A stretch of DNA of 46,538 bases from Caldifarciminota bacterium. GTDB lineage: Bacteria; Hydrothermota; UBA3072. The first letter of the stretch is position 1; the number at the start of each line of letters is the position of its first letter. The DNA is taken from positions 1 to 46,538 of the forward strand of contig JAGLZA010000084.1 in assembly GCA_023131835.1 (NCBI GenBank), in the 5' to 3' direction. The position numbers and the translations under genes were made by a program. Positions 1 through 9,222 of the stretch are shown here, piece by piece. The notes under the pieces are model-generated. The model worked only from the letters and a program-made list of their open reading frames with translations, was not told where the DNA came from and made no database searches.

Positions 1-319
1 GGTTGGGTGGAGAGGAATTTTGCATCTTGCACTCCTTGCCCCGTTAAATATGAAATTATTTAACGGGGTGAACATTTTGCATTGGCGCGGAGCGCCTATC
101 TGTATAATCTATATCAATCAAACGGGGGTTGGGGGTTCAAGGGTGTCTTTCTCTCTCAAATTACAAATTTAAAGGGGTGGTGATGGGCTTTGCGTTCTTT
201 GTGAGAAAAAAATGGGGGGGCACGGAGGCTTGTGCCTTTATTTTACTTCTTATTAAATATCGGTCCGAGACAAAAAAACAGAGACCATAGTGAATTGGGA
301 TAAAAAATTTCGATAAATG
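1..319. other. Non-coding stretch at window start
   Basis: I see no convincing gene here. Apart from the inverted repeat at 39-68, the stretch holds G-rich text and fragments of the dispersed-repeat vocabulary found elsewhere in the window, such as 'gggttcaagggtgtc' and 'gcgttctttgtgag'. It ends at the promoter of the GGDEF gene. Confidence 0.5.
39..68. repeat. Perfect 12-bp inverted repeat (hairpin)
   Basis: The arms at 39-50 and 57-68 are exact reverse complements (CCCCGTTAAATA) around a 6-base loop. No T-run follows on either side, so it is not a classical intrinsic terminator. Short TTTTGCAT-like words flank both arms. It may be a miniature repeat, a structured RNA end or a protein site. 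The hairpin is seen directly; no role can be assigned. Confidence 0.6.
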
Positions 320-347
320 TTGACATTTTATAGAATTTTCATATAAT
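320..347 (+). promoter_or_regulatory. Sigma-70-type promoter of the GGDEF/ATPase/TPR gene
   Basis: TTGACA at 320-325, a 16-base spacer and a perfect TATAAT at 342-347. Transcription should begin near 354-356, which is at the second in-frame ATG (356). The transcript would therefore be leaderless. The first ATG (350) lies too close to the -10 box to be transcribed from this promoter. Confidence 0.75.
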
Positions 348-355
348 AAATGATT

Positions 356-3300
356 ATGGTAAGAAAAAGTTTTATAGATGACCTTACGGGATTATACAAT
401 AGAAGATATCTGCGGCACTGGATAGCAGCAGAATTAGCGAAATGCAAAAGATATAAGGTGCCATTATCCATCGCTCTAATAGACCTTGACGATTTCAAGC
501 AAATAAACGATACGAAGGGACATCTTGTTGGAGATAGGATTCTAATGCAATTTTCAGAATTTTTAAAAGAAAGGTTAAGAGACTCGGATTTGGTCATCCG
601 ATATGGAGGAGATGAATTCATTTTAACGCTCCCGAATACTGATAAAAAGCACAGTTATGCAGTTATGAAGAGAGTGCTAAAAAATGTAAAAACAAGCAAA
701 TTCATTGATATTCCTCTTTCAGCATCTTGTGGCATCTCTTCCTATCCTGAAGATGGTTCTGAATGGGAAACATTGTTCACTGCAGCAGATAGACGTATGT
801 ATCAGGCAAAAAGGGCAGATAAAGGCGGAATAGAGATTGAAGAAGTAATAGAAAGTCAATTATTACTCCCCACGCCAACGTTGGTTGGAAGAAAAGATGA
901 AATGAAACTATGCCAAACCCTGTTAAAACAGAAAGATACTGGTTTGATTGTGTTAAAGGGTGAAGCAGGTGTGGGAAAAACCAGATTAGTAAACGAAGTA
1001 ATTAAAAAGTTGCCAGATAAAATCTTATTCACAGGAGCATCTTATACTACTATGAGTCAATCCCCTTATTTTGCAATCAGAGAAGTTCTACAATCCCTGT
1101 TAACAAAACAGAGAAATATAGTTCGTGATATATTTGTTACAAAATTATCCTTGCCTCAAAGAAAGGTGATTATGAGCTTCCTTCCCGAATTGACCCATAG
1201 CTCCAGTGATATCTCCGGAGATAGGCTAATGCTGTTCGACTCTATAACAAGATTCATTGATCTCCTTTCAGATAAAATACCTCTGGCTATACTCTTTGAT
1301 GACCTTCATTGGGCATCCGAATCAACATCGGAACTGATACATTTTCTATTGAAGTCTCGAAAAAGATTGTATCCAATATTCGGGACCTATCGAATAGAAG
1401 AGATAAAAGGGACTCTTATACACAAAAAATTTCGCCTGATGGGAAGAGAAAAACTCTATAGGGAAATTTCTCTCCGTCCCCTGGATAAGGGCTCGTCCAA
1501 AGAAATGATATATACCATATTAACCCTGGAGCCATCTCCAGGCCTATTAAACTTCATCTACAAAGAAAGTGGTGGTAATCCCTTTTTCATAGAGGAAATA
1601 TTAAAGGAAATGAAGGAATCAGGCGCACTATACAGAACTAATAAAGGATATGACTTCGATAGTGATATAGATTTTCATATACCAAGAACGATAGAAGATA
1701 CCATAAACTATAAGTTATCCCTGCTTGATGATAACCTACTTAATGTTCTAAATATATCTGCTTTAATAGGGAAGGGATTTAATCCCTCTCTCCTTCACTC
1801 AACAACAGGAATAAATGAAGGTGAGTTATATGATATACTCGACCAATTAATGGAACTTCAATTCATAATAGAAGAAGAGGAGAATCTATATAATTTCAAA
1901 GAGGATGTATTTCGGCAGATTGTAGTTGACAACATTCCCAAAGGGACCAAAAAGGAACTACATGGAAAGATTGCAGATACGATCGAAAGAATAGTCACGG
2001 ATTCCCCCGAAAAAACAGAACAACTTGCCCATCACTATTATCGCTCAGGAAATAAGGTAAAAACAGTAGATTATGCTGAACGGGCAGGAGATCACGCTAA
2101 GAGTATCTACGCGCATAAAGAAGCAATAAGATTCTACAATTGGGCATTAACGGGAAAAATGGAAAACGATCACCGTGCCAGAATATGGGGAAAAATCGGC
2201 TCAGAAGCAAGAATCAAAGGAGACTATAGTTTCGCTATTGAAAGTCTTAAAAAAGCATTGAATCTCATCCCCGAAGATGGCGAAAGAGCAGTAATCTTCA
2301 AAGAGCTGGGAATTACATATAGCGATATAGGCAACCATAAGATGGCCCTTTCCAATCTACGTAAGGCAAGAAAAAACTATACCGAGAAACAAGAGAAATA
2401 TGGTTGCGACCCTGATATAGCCTGGGCATACATGGAGATTGGAAAAGAAAAATCAGCTCTCAGAAGCGCCCAGAGGGTTATAGATAAAATAGATAAAGAA
2501 CGTTTTAAGAAGGAATACTCCCTGGCTCTTAATACAAAAGCCAGCATCTATAAACGCCAGGGAAAGAAAAAGAAAGCAATAGAGATATATGAGAAATCAA
2601 GGAAAATAAGAGAAGAGATCGGATATAAAGAAGGAGTTGGCTCCATATATAATAATATGGCGGGGGTTTATCTCAACCTAAATGAACCAGATAAGGCAAA
2701 AATATACTATGAAAAAGCTCTTAAACTATATAGAGATACAGGCTTTAAGGAGGGAGAAATAATCACCCTGGGGAATCTGAGTAGTTTAGAGATAAGAATG
2801 AATGATATGGATCGCGCCGAAAAATTCTTGCGTAAAACCCTTGAGATGACAGAATGGGTAGGCGGTATAAAGAGTCAGGCTCGCCTCCTTAGATTATTAG
2901 CTCTTGTTCTGATGATAAAAGGATCAATGAAAGATGCTCTTAATCTCTATAAGCAGGCAGAAGAGAAAGCAGAACAAACTGAATCACCGGAAGCCCTATT
3001 AGCGATTTATGCACGCTTCATAATAACCTACTCAAGGTTCCTTAAGGATCCAGAAAAAGCAAGGAAATACATCGTAAAGGCAGAAAAATATCTTACAAAA
3101 ATAGATTCTGAATCTACAGCTATTAGCTTCTATATTGCCAAAGCAAGATATCATCTTGAAACCGAAGAGACTGAAGAGGGAATAAAGGTATTAAAGGAAA
3201 AACTATTTCCTTTAATGAACGAAAAAAGCGATAATTATAACCTTTATTGCCTTTATTCACTACAGTCGTTGTTTTATTCAAAGAAAGGGTGGGATAAATG

Positions 3301-3529
3301 GGGTGAACGATATCTTGAATTGTCCATGAAATATGCCAGAAAAACAAAAGACCCATCATCAATAGCAGATGTCCATCTAATGGCCGGTAGGTTCTACTTG
3401 AATCTTAAAAATCTCAAAAAAGCAAAACGCCGATTCAATGAATCCTTAAAAATTTATAAGGAATTAAGCTTTTATTGGTTTATTAAGGACACAGAAAGAT
3501 ATTTAGAAAAGGTCAAAGACGGTTGTTAA
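356..3529 (+). CDS. GGDEF domain / AAA-type ATPase / TPR signalling protein
   Basis: Residue numbers count from the ATG at 350. Residues 8-160 form a GGDEF diguanylate cyclase domain: DLTGLYNRR opening, intact GGDEF at 86-90, and an RxxD product-inhibition site (RDSD, 77-80) at the correct five-residue spacing. Cyclic-di-GMP synthesis is therefore plausible. Residues 175-480 form a STAND/AAA_16-like ATPase with Walker A GEAGVGKT (204-211) and Walker B AILFDDLHW near 313-321. The rest is about a dozen TPR-like helical repeats. There is no signal peptide or membrane segment, so it is cytoplasmic. I chose the ATG at 356 because the promoter at 320-347 would start transcription there; no Shine-Dalgarno site precedes either ATG. 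It is followed after 19 bases by a UPF0104 gene. The MalT/AfsR-like C-terminal part suggests ATP- and ligand-dependent control of the cyclase, which is inference. Confidence 0.9.
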   Translation: MVRKSFIDDLTGLYNRRYLRHWIAAELAKCKRYKVPLSIALIDLDDFKQINDTKGHLVGDRILMQFSEFLKERLRDSDLVIRYGGDEFILTLPNTDKKHSYAVMKRVLKNVKTSKFIDIPLSASCGISSYPEDGSEWETLFTAADRRMYQAKRADKGGIEIEEVIESQLLLPTPTLVGRKDEMKLCQTLLKQKDTGLIVLKGEAGVGKTRLVNEVIKKLPDKILFTGASYTTMSQSPYFAIREVLQSLLTKQRNIVRDIFVTKLSLPQRKVIMSFLPELTHSSSDISGDRLMLFDSITRFIDLLSDKIPLAILFDDLHWASESTSELIHFLLKSRKRLYPIFGTYRIEEIKGTLIHKKFRLMGREKLYREISLRPLDKGSSKEMIYTILTLEPSPGLLNFIYKESGGNPFFIEEILKEMKESGALYRTNKGYDFDSDIDFHIPRTIEDTINYKLSLLDDNLLNVLNISALIGKGFNPSLLHSTTGINEGELYDILDQLMELQFIIEEEENLYNFKEDVFRQIVVDNIPKGTKKELHGKIADTIERIVTDSPEKTEQLAHHYYRSGNKVKTVDYAERAGDHAKSIYAHKEAIRFYNWALTGKMENDHRARIWGKIGSEARIKGDYSFAIESLKKALNLIPEDGERAVIFKELGITYSDIGNHKMALSNLRKARKNYTEKQEKYGCDPDIAWAYMEIGKEKSALRSAQRVIDKIDKERFKKEYSLALNTKASIYKRQGKKKKAIEIYEKSRKIREEIGYKEGVGSIYNNMAGVYLNLNEPDKAKIYYEKALKLYRDTGFKEGEIITLGNLSSLEIRMNDMDRAEKFLRKTLEMTEWVGGIKSQARLLRLLALVLMIKGSMKDALNLYKQAEEKAEQTESPEALLAIYARFIITYSRFLKDPEKARKYIVKAEKYLTKIDSESTAISFYIAKARYHLETEETEEGIKVLKEKLFPLMNEKSDNYNLYCLYSLQSLFYSKKGWDKWGERYLELSMKYARKTKDPSSIADVHLMAGRFYLNLKNLKKAKRRFNESLKIYKELSFYWFIKDTERYLEKVKDGC

Positions 3530-3548
3530 GTATTATAAAAAATTATCA

Positions 3549-4493
3549 ATGAAATCATTTTTCAAGGAATTCTCAAAGATATTCATAACTATAATCCTTC
3601 TATATCTTCTGTTTAGAAAAATCCCGGCGGGAGATGTCTTTCGAATCATCAGGAAAATGGATTTGAGATACCTATATTTATCCATTGGGCTCATTTTCCT
3701 CTATTATGGATTCTTTGCTATAAGGTGGAGATTCCTCTTACAATCTCAGGATATAGATTTAAAGCCCGGGAGAAGCTTTTTGTATATACTTATCTCTTTC
3801 TTCTTTAATAATTTTCTACCAAGTGGGTTGGGAATGGATGCTGTCCGTTCAGCTTATGCAGGGGGCAAGAAAAACTTTGAAAAGGCCTTTGGAGCCTCCC
3901 TTATGGAACGGATATTAGGTATATCAGGAATGATGGTCATAGGCCTTTTTTCCATCTTCTCATTGAAAAGTGAATTCGCAAGATTTGGGGTTCTATATCT
4001 TTTTATAATCTTCCTTATTGGCTCAATATATTTCCTCATGGTTTCACTTAAATGGAAGTGGCTAAAGGATAAACTGCTCTCTATTAAATTCCTGAATTTG
4101 GGAGAATCATTAAGGAATGTCTATAAAGCACTCAAAATCTATAGCAAGAAAAAAAAGGTTATCCTTGCTGGTCTCGGATATTCTATATTGGTTCAGATGG
4201 CAATCATCTGGATAAATTTCTTCCTGGCACGGGGACTTTCTATGAAAATACCCTTTATTGTATTTGTTGCCTATATACCTTTGATAACAGTAATCAGCCT
4301 TATACCAATCACAATAAATGGATTGGGAATGCGTGAATCCGCCTATGTCTTCCTGTTCTCTTCTTATGGAGTTATGCAAAAGGAAGCCCTTTCACTGTCT
4401 CTGCTCTTTTTTGCTGCTTCTGTTGTCGCAAGTTCTATTGGTGGCATCCTGTTCCTCTTTGTGAGAAAACGCCAAAGAACAACAGAATGTTAG
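3549..4493 (+). CDS. UPF0104 / LPG-synthase-TM family (flippase-like) membrane protein
   Basis: A 314-residue hydrophobic protein with about eight predicted membrane helices. The family hallmark NNFLPSGLG is at 87-95, followed by a conserved Asp and Arg (D97, R100). Members of PF03706 resemble the membrane half of lysyl-phosphatidylglycerol synthase (MprF) and may flip or transfer lipids. No synthase domain is attached. The stop overlaps the thiD start by 7 bases, so the two are probably co-transcribed. It is one of three family members in the window, the others being a tandem pair at 12529-14511. Substrate unknown. Confidence 0.85.
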   Translation: MKSFFKEFSKIFITIILLYLLFRKIPAGDVFRIIRKMDLRYLYLSIGLIFLYYGFFAIRWRFLLQSQDIDLKPGRSFLYILISFFFNNFLPSGLGMDAVRSAYAGGKKNFEKAFGASLMERILGISGMMVIGLFSIFSLKSEFARFGVLYLFIIFLIGSIYFLMVSLKWKWLKDKLLSIKFLNLGESLRNVYKALKIYSKKKKVILAGLGYSILVQMAIIWINFFLARGLSMKIPFIVFVAYIPLITVISLIPITINGLGMRESAYVFLFSSYGVMQKEALSLSLLFFAASVVASSIGGILFLFVRKRQRTTEC

Positions 4494-5188
4494 TTATCTC
4501 AATAGCAGGTCTTGACCCATCAACCGGAGCTGGAATCTTAAGAGATGTATCCGTTTTTTCTTCTGAAGGATTTTCCTCTTATGCTATTCCCACTGCATTA
4601 ACCATCCAATCCCCTGAAAAAGTATTCAATATCATCCCTGTCTCTATTGATTATATAAGAGAAATGCTTGAGAGAATAGAAGAACATATTGATGGAATAA
4701 AGATAGGCATGCTTTACAACGAAGAAGTAATTAGGATAATAGTAGAATTCTTAAAAAAAAGAAACCCTCCATATGTGGTCATCGACCCTGTAATCAAATC
4801 TTCGTCAGGATATCCACTCCTCTCAAAGGAAGGAGTAAAAGCACTCAAAACCTCTCTGTTACCACTGGCGACCGTTGTAACGCCCAATAGAGAAGAGGGG
4901 AAAATTCTTTCTAATGAACAGAACCCTGAGGATATATGTCACAAACTCCACTCACTGGGGGTTCAAAACATCGTCATAACCGGTATAAACCACAGAGATG
5001 ATTACTTTTTTGATGGAGATAGCCTATCTATCATAAAGGGAAAACCTATTGATTTTTCCTTCCATGGATCAGGATGTTTCTACTCTTCTTACCTGCTTAC
5101 TCGATTAGTATCAGGGGATACACCAATTGAAGCTGCAAAAAGGTCTAAGAAGGCTATAGAGAGAATAGGTATCAATTCCTGTTGTTAG
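4487..5188 (+). CDS. thiD: Hydroxymethylpyrimidine / phosphomethylpyrimidine kinase
   Basis: A ribokinase-fold enzyme that phosphorylates HMP and HMP-phosphate in thiamine synthesis. Seen: N-terminal AGLDPSTGAG, DPVIKSSSGYPLL in the middle, TPNREEG, and a C-terminal GSGCFYSS anion-hole loop with the catalytic Cys. At 233 residues it is shorter than the usual 260-270, and the substrate segment after AGLDPSTGAG is LRD instead of the common QAD, so strict HMP specificity is not certain. It overlaps the upstream UPF0104 gene by 7 bases. thiL lies about 10 kb away. No TPP riboswitch motif was found upstream. Confidence 0.85.
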   Translation: MLVISIAGLDPSTGAGILRDVSVFSSEGFSSYAIPTALTIQSPEKVFNIIPVSIDYIREMLERIEEHIDGIKIGMLYNEEVIRIIVEFLKKRNPPYVVIDPVIKSSSGYPLLSKEGVKALKTSLLPLATVVTPNREEGKILSNEQNPEDICHKLHSLGVQNIVITGINHRDDYFFDGDSLSIIKGKPIDFSFHGSGCFYSSYLLTRLVSGDTPIEAAKRSKKAIERIGINSCC

Positions 5189-5627
5189 CCACAGAGATAG
5201 TCGCTTCGCTCCAATTGGAAATTGAAAAATGCAGATTGAAAAATTCAAAATTTAAGATAAATAAAAAACAACCTAACCCCCAACACCTAAATCCAAAACC
5301 CTAATATATGTCACAGAGACACTGAGGGCACAGAGAAATTAATATGTTGTTTCTTTCACACCCCAACACAAGAAAAAACTAAAGGGGAGAGAAGGAACAC
5401 CGAATGAAGTTTTATTAATTCTGATTTCTAAATCCCAAATCCTCTTGAACCCTTGGCCCCTTTAATCCTTGAACCCTTGTTAAAACAATTATCTGTGTTT
5501 ATCTGCGTGCATCTGCGGTTGATTTCTGTTCTCAGAGTATAATCCATGCATTCTGGTATTTACCTCCTTTTTAATAAAAACCCTTGAAAAATATGATTTA
5601 ATTATTAATATTTCTATATAATTTACA
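5189..5627. repeat. Gap filled with dispersed-repeat copies
   Basis: No gene seen. Directly after the thiD stop is a copy of the 'agatagtcgcttcgctccaa' repeat (5196-5214), also found at 8432, 15858, 20407 and 46463. A 'cacagagacac...' copy at 5309-5352 ends in 'aaattaatatgttgtttct', matching 15952-15991. From 5400 to 5480 there is 'tttctaaatcccaaatcc...cttgaaccctt', matching 8550-8615 and 20515-20577. The last stretch is AT-rich and leads into the HEAT-repeat gene. Confidence 0.7.
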
Positions 5628-5638
5628 GGGAGGCACTC

Positions 5639-8419
5639 GTAGAAAAAGAATATATATATAAATTAGTAAAAGAGATAGGGCTTGGTGTCAATTCATCCGG
5701 AGCATATCCCAGTGGCCATCCACTGATAAAGGAATATATCGAAAAGATTACTGACGGTATCAACCAACTCTCTTCTGAAAACCCTGACCTATCTTTGGTA
5801 TTATTAGAAAAGAACATAATTGTAGAAAATCTGAATATAGATACATCTGATTCACCGACCTTGAGGAATTTTACTAAGCGACTCAGACGTATTGGAGTGG
5901 ATAGTGTCACAATCGATACTGATTGTACTTATAAAGACATTGAAGGCTTTATAGAAGTAGTTGCACATCCTCCGCGAGATATAAAATTATATGATGATAT
6001 TAACACCCTGTTGATTGAAAGAAGGGTTGATAGGGTGTACTTCAATGCCGTTGAATTCAAAATAAAATCCAAGGATGAAGAATGGAGCGAAGATGGCTGG
6101 GGAGGATTGGGCATAGGAGGATTTGGTTGGGGCGGTGATGAAGAGTTTGACATAAATGGATTCATGGAAAAGGGATGTGGATTAAAAGGAGGAGAATCCC
6201 CGGGAGAGGAGGCGAGTAAAGTTACAAAGGGATTAATAAGATTATATGACCAGATAGTATCCCAATCTGGAGAAGAAGGACTAAGGGACAATGTCACAAT
6301 ATTCAATACAATAATCACTCATATGTCCCCAGAAGCAAAAAGGGAGTTATTAACAAACAAAATAAAACTAAAAAAGATATCAGAGATCATCAAATCAACA
6401 ATAATGACCTTTTCTGATGAAGAGATAATAGAGCTATTTGTCTCTAAAACAAAATTACTGGGTGTCCTTAAAGCAGGGAATTTTTTGGAGGGTCTATCAC
6501 CTGACAGATTAGACCGAATCCTACCCGAGATCAAAAAGGAATTATCATCCCTTACCATCCAGGAAGAGTATGTAAAACAACTGGAGGAAGCCCTCTGGGA
6601 AAAAGGTGGTTCAGGTAAAGAAAAGTATGGTAAGAGAGGTGGTTATGGAACAGAAAATATATCCGGATTTGTCAAACACTTTCGAGAAACCTCTGAGACT
6701 GATTATGGCAAAAAAGAAATTTCTAACTTCTTTCATTCAATATGTGGTTTAAAGAAGGGAGAAAGTAACCAGGTTGCTAAGATATTAGATGGATTTGAAG
6801 CATTCATAAAGGAATTCGAAAAACAATATAAAAAAGATGATTTGCTTAAACATACAGGTAAAATACAAAAGATATTCATGAGCGCCCCAGACCCCTTAAG
6901 AGAGAAGATATTTATGCATATTTTAGAAAGAGGTGAGCACTTACAAAAAACTATGGCAAAAATCATCTTGCCCATATCAAAAGACGAAACCATCGTTTCC
7001 GGTATAATAAAGATGTTAGATATGAATAACAGAAAACAACTAATAGGTTTTCTTTCTTCTATGGAAAGCGATAGGCTTTCTTCATTGAACAAAATTCTGA
7101 AAGCTCATCTGGAAAAAAGAGGATGGGAAGAGAAGGCAATTTCTGAACTCTGGACAGAACTAACTTCTACTCCAACAAGGGGAAAGGCTGTCTCTGCTTC
7201 TGGGAAAGAAGGACCTTCCGGCAGGGGAGGGATGGGAGATATAAGTAAAAAAGCCTATCAACGACTCTATAGGCGATTAAAAACAGGAATGGATATAACA
7301 GAGGTATCCTCTCTTTTAAAATCGTTATATAAGAGTCTTGAATCAGGTTCTCCCGAGGTGAGAATAAATACTCTAAATACTATTAAAGGAGTTCTGGTTG
7401 AACTGTTTGAAGGCGAGAAAACCACCATTCTTAAGAGAATGATAGACCAATTGAAAGAAATGTGGAAAATAGAAGAAGATCCAGAAGTATATTCCAAGTA
7501 TACAGAAATTATAGGTTATGCTGGTGTTAAAGCGGAGAATTTGGGATTTGATTTTATAGCAAAAGAAATAGTTGCACTGTTTGCAAAGGAGGTAGGGGAT
7601 ATTAAAAAAGCCGAAGCAATTATCCCTCAACTATCTGAATTCAAGATGGAAGAGGCCCGAAATGTTTTGTTTTCCCTCCTCTGGGAGGATAGAATCAGGG
7701 AGCAAGTAAAAGAAAAACTTGTGAATTTAGATCCAGAAATAACTCCATATATTATGGAATTACTGAGCGAAACTGAAGATAAAGATGTAAGACTTACACT
7801 TATGGGCATTATAGAATCCTTTGGTCTTCGCGCTTTAGATATAGTCAGGGAATATCTGAGAGACAAAAGATGGTATGTTCGACGGAACGCAGTCAGACTG
7901 CTGGGAATCATAGGAGATAGTAATATAATAGATGACATTTTAAAACTCAAATCTGATGATGAAAGGGTTCAGATAGAAATCATCAGAAGCATTAGACATA
8001 TTCTAAAAGCAGAGGCTGAGCCCTATATTATAGAATTTTTTAACTCTGATTCACCAAAGGTAGAACAATATGCAATTATGTCACTCGGGAATGTAGTTTC
8101 GGGAAAAAGCCTGCCAGAACTAAACAAGAGACTACTTGAAAAACGTTTTTCCTCATCAGCAGAACTTGAGATAAAAAAAACCCTTTGTGTTATCCTTGGA
8201 GAAGTAGGTGGAACTTCCTCTTTAAAATCACTTGGCGAAATCATTAACGCTAAAAAGATGCTTGGCAGGTCACAGTATCCCGAAGAATTGCGAATCAGAG
8301 CACTCAAAGCAGTGGAGAAGATTGGAGGTTCAGTGGCTAAAGAGATCATAGATGGATTGAAGAAGGACAGCAGTAAGAAAATAAGAGCACTTGCGGAAGG
8401 AATATCTGATTCGTTGTAA
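5639..8419 (+). CDS. HEAT-repeat protein with a non-canonical or lost start codon
   Basis: The reading frame is open from 5609 and clearly coding from about 5630, with text such as YKLVKEIGLGVNSSGAYPSG, but it has no ATG, GTG or TTG until TTG at 5795. That TTG lies inside a conserved-looking region and has no ribosome site. A strong Shine-Dalgarno GGGAGG (5628-5633) is followed after 5 bases by GTA at 5639, exactly where a start should be. I annotate from there (926 residues). The N-terminal 150 residues resemble the opening module of large HEAT proteins, with a 'Y-P-x-x-H-P-L' motif. A Gly/Trp-rich linker lies at about 153-167. HEAT-like helical repeats fill the C-terminal third, for example DKRWYVRRNAVRLLG. 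No membrane segment. Likely a scaffold; partner unknown. It stands alone, with repeats on both sides. Confidence 0.8.
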   Translation, partial: VEKEYIYKLVKEIGLGVNSSGAYPSGHPLIKEYIEKITDGINQLSSENPDLSLVLLEKNIIVENLNIDTSDSPTLRNFTKRLRRIGVDSVTIDTDCTYKDIEGFIEVVAHPPRDIKLYDDINTLLIERRVDRVYFNAVEFKIKSKDEEWSEDGWGGLGIGGFGWGGDEEFDINGFMEKGCGLKGGESPGEEASKVTKGLIRLYDQIVSQSGEEGLRDNVTIFNTIITHMSPEAKRELLTNKIKLKKISEIIKSTIMTFSDEEIIELFVSKTKLLGVLKAGNFLEGLSPDRLDRILPEIKKELSSLTIQEEYVKQLEEALWEKGGSGKEKYGKRGGYGTENISGFVKHFRETSETDYGKKEISNFFHSICGLKKGESNQVAKILDGFEAFIKEFEKQYKKDDLLKHTGKIQKIFMSAPDPLREKIFMHILERGEHLQKTMAKIILPISKDETIVSGIIKMLDMNNRKQLIGFLSSMESDRLSSLNKILKAHLEKRGWEEKAISELWTELTSTPTRGKAVSASGKEGPSGRGGMGDISKKAYQRLYRRLKTGMDITEVSSLLKSLYKSLESGSPEVRINTLNTIKGVLVELFEGEKTTILKRMIDQLKEMWKIEEDPEVYSKYTEIIGYAGVKAENLGFDFIAKEIVALFAKEVGDIKKAEAIIPQLSEFKMEEARNVLFSLLWEDRIREQVKEKLVNLDPEITPYIMELLSETEDKDVRLTLMGIIESFGLRALDIVREYLRDKRWYVRRNAVRLLGIIGDSNIIDDILKLKSDDERVQIEIIRSIRHILKAEAEPYIIEFFNSDSPKVEQYAIMSLGNVVSGKSLPELNKRLLEKRFSSSAELEIKKTLCVILGEVGGTSSLKSLGEIINAKKMLGRSQYPEELRIRALKAVEKIGGSVAKEIIDGLKKDSSKKIRALAEGISDSL

Positions 8420-9222
8420 TATAAAATAGAGAGATAGTCGCTTCGCTCCAATTGAGAAATAGTTAAATGGTTGAATGGATAAATAGTTAAATTGGAACTC
8501 CCATCACTACCCACCTTTTTTAACCGCGGATGAACACAGAAGAGAGTTTAATTAATTCTAATTTTCTAAACCCGAAATCCTAAACCCGAAATCCTAAAAT
8601 ACCCTTGAACCCTTATCACATATAACCCTACGAACCCCACGAACTCTATGAACTCAATAAACACAGTTTTTAGCCACGGTTTCTTCACGGTTTGAAGAAA
8701 GATCTTTTTTGATTCCCCTCTTCTGTAGAGACTTGATTTATCAAGCTCGAATAATGTAGGGGAAAGGTATACCTTTCCCTTTGCGGGAGCGGGAAGTCGC
8801 TCCTACAAAAGGGCGAACGCAGTTCGCCCCTACGATTACAATAAACCTATGGTATCTGAGGTGGGGGGTGAATTTCTGTGTTCATCTGCGTCAAAAAAAA
8901 TGGTTTGGGTTCTGGGTGGGACTTTCGACTGATGACGCTTGACTCACGACTCTATCTAAATCAATGAGAATCTGTGGCAAAAAAAAGGGTTCGTGGAGTT
9001 CGTAGAGTTCATTAAGTTTGTCAGTTTCGTTCCTAATTAACTATTCGGCCATTAAACTATTCAACTAATTCCTTTTACTTTCTATGCATTCTATACAAGG
9101 AATTTTAAATAAACCGTGCAGGAACCGTGGCTAAAAAGGGGATGGTGGGGGACTTTCGACTGATGACTCTTGCCTCACGACTCTATCTAAATTCGTGGCT
9201 AAAAATGGTCGGGAATAGGGTT
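8420..9222. repeat. 800-bp mosaic of repeats between convergent genes
   Basis: No gene seen. 8432-8497 is a 66-base unit almost identical to 15858-15923, directly after the HEAT stop codon. 8520-8615 matches 20466-20577. A unit near 8631-8660 (acgaaccccacgaactctat) recurs inverted near 8988-9020. A stretch of about 45 bases (gactttcgactgatgac...) at about 8919-8962 recurs directly at about 9149-9192. 'gcgaacgcagttcgcccctacg' at 8815-8836 belongs to a palindromic family also at 16150 and 39070. The region separates the convergent HEAT and alanine racemase genes. Confidence 0.7.

Noticed and set aside
4487-5188. TPP riboswitch near the thiamine genes
   Set aside because: I looked for the CTGAGA and ACCTGA...GG core upstream of thiD and thiL and found none.
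5795-5797. TTG as the start of the HEAT-repeat gene
   Set aside because: It has no ribosome site and would cut off about 50 residues that read as a conserved N-terminal module. The ribosome site lies at 5628-5633.
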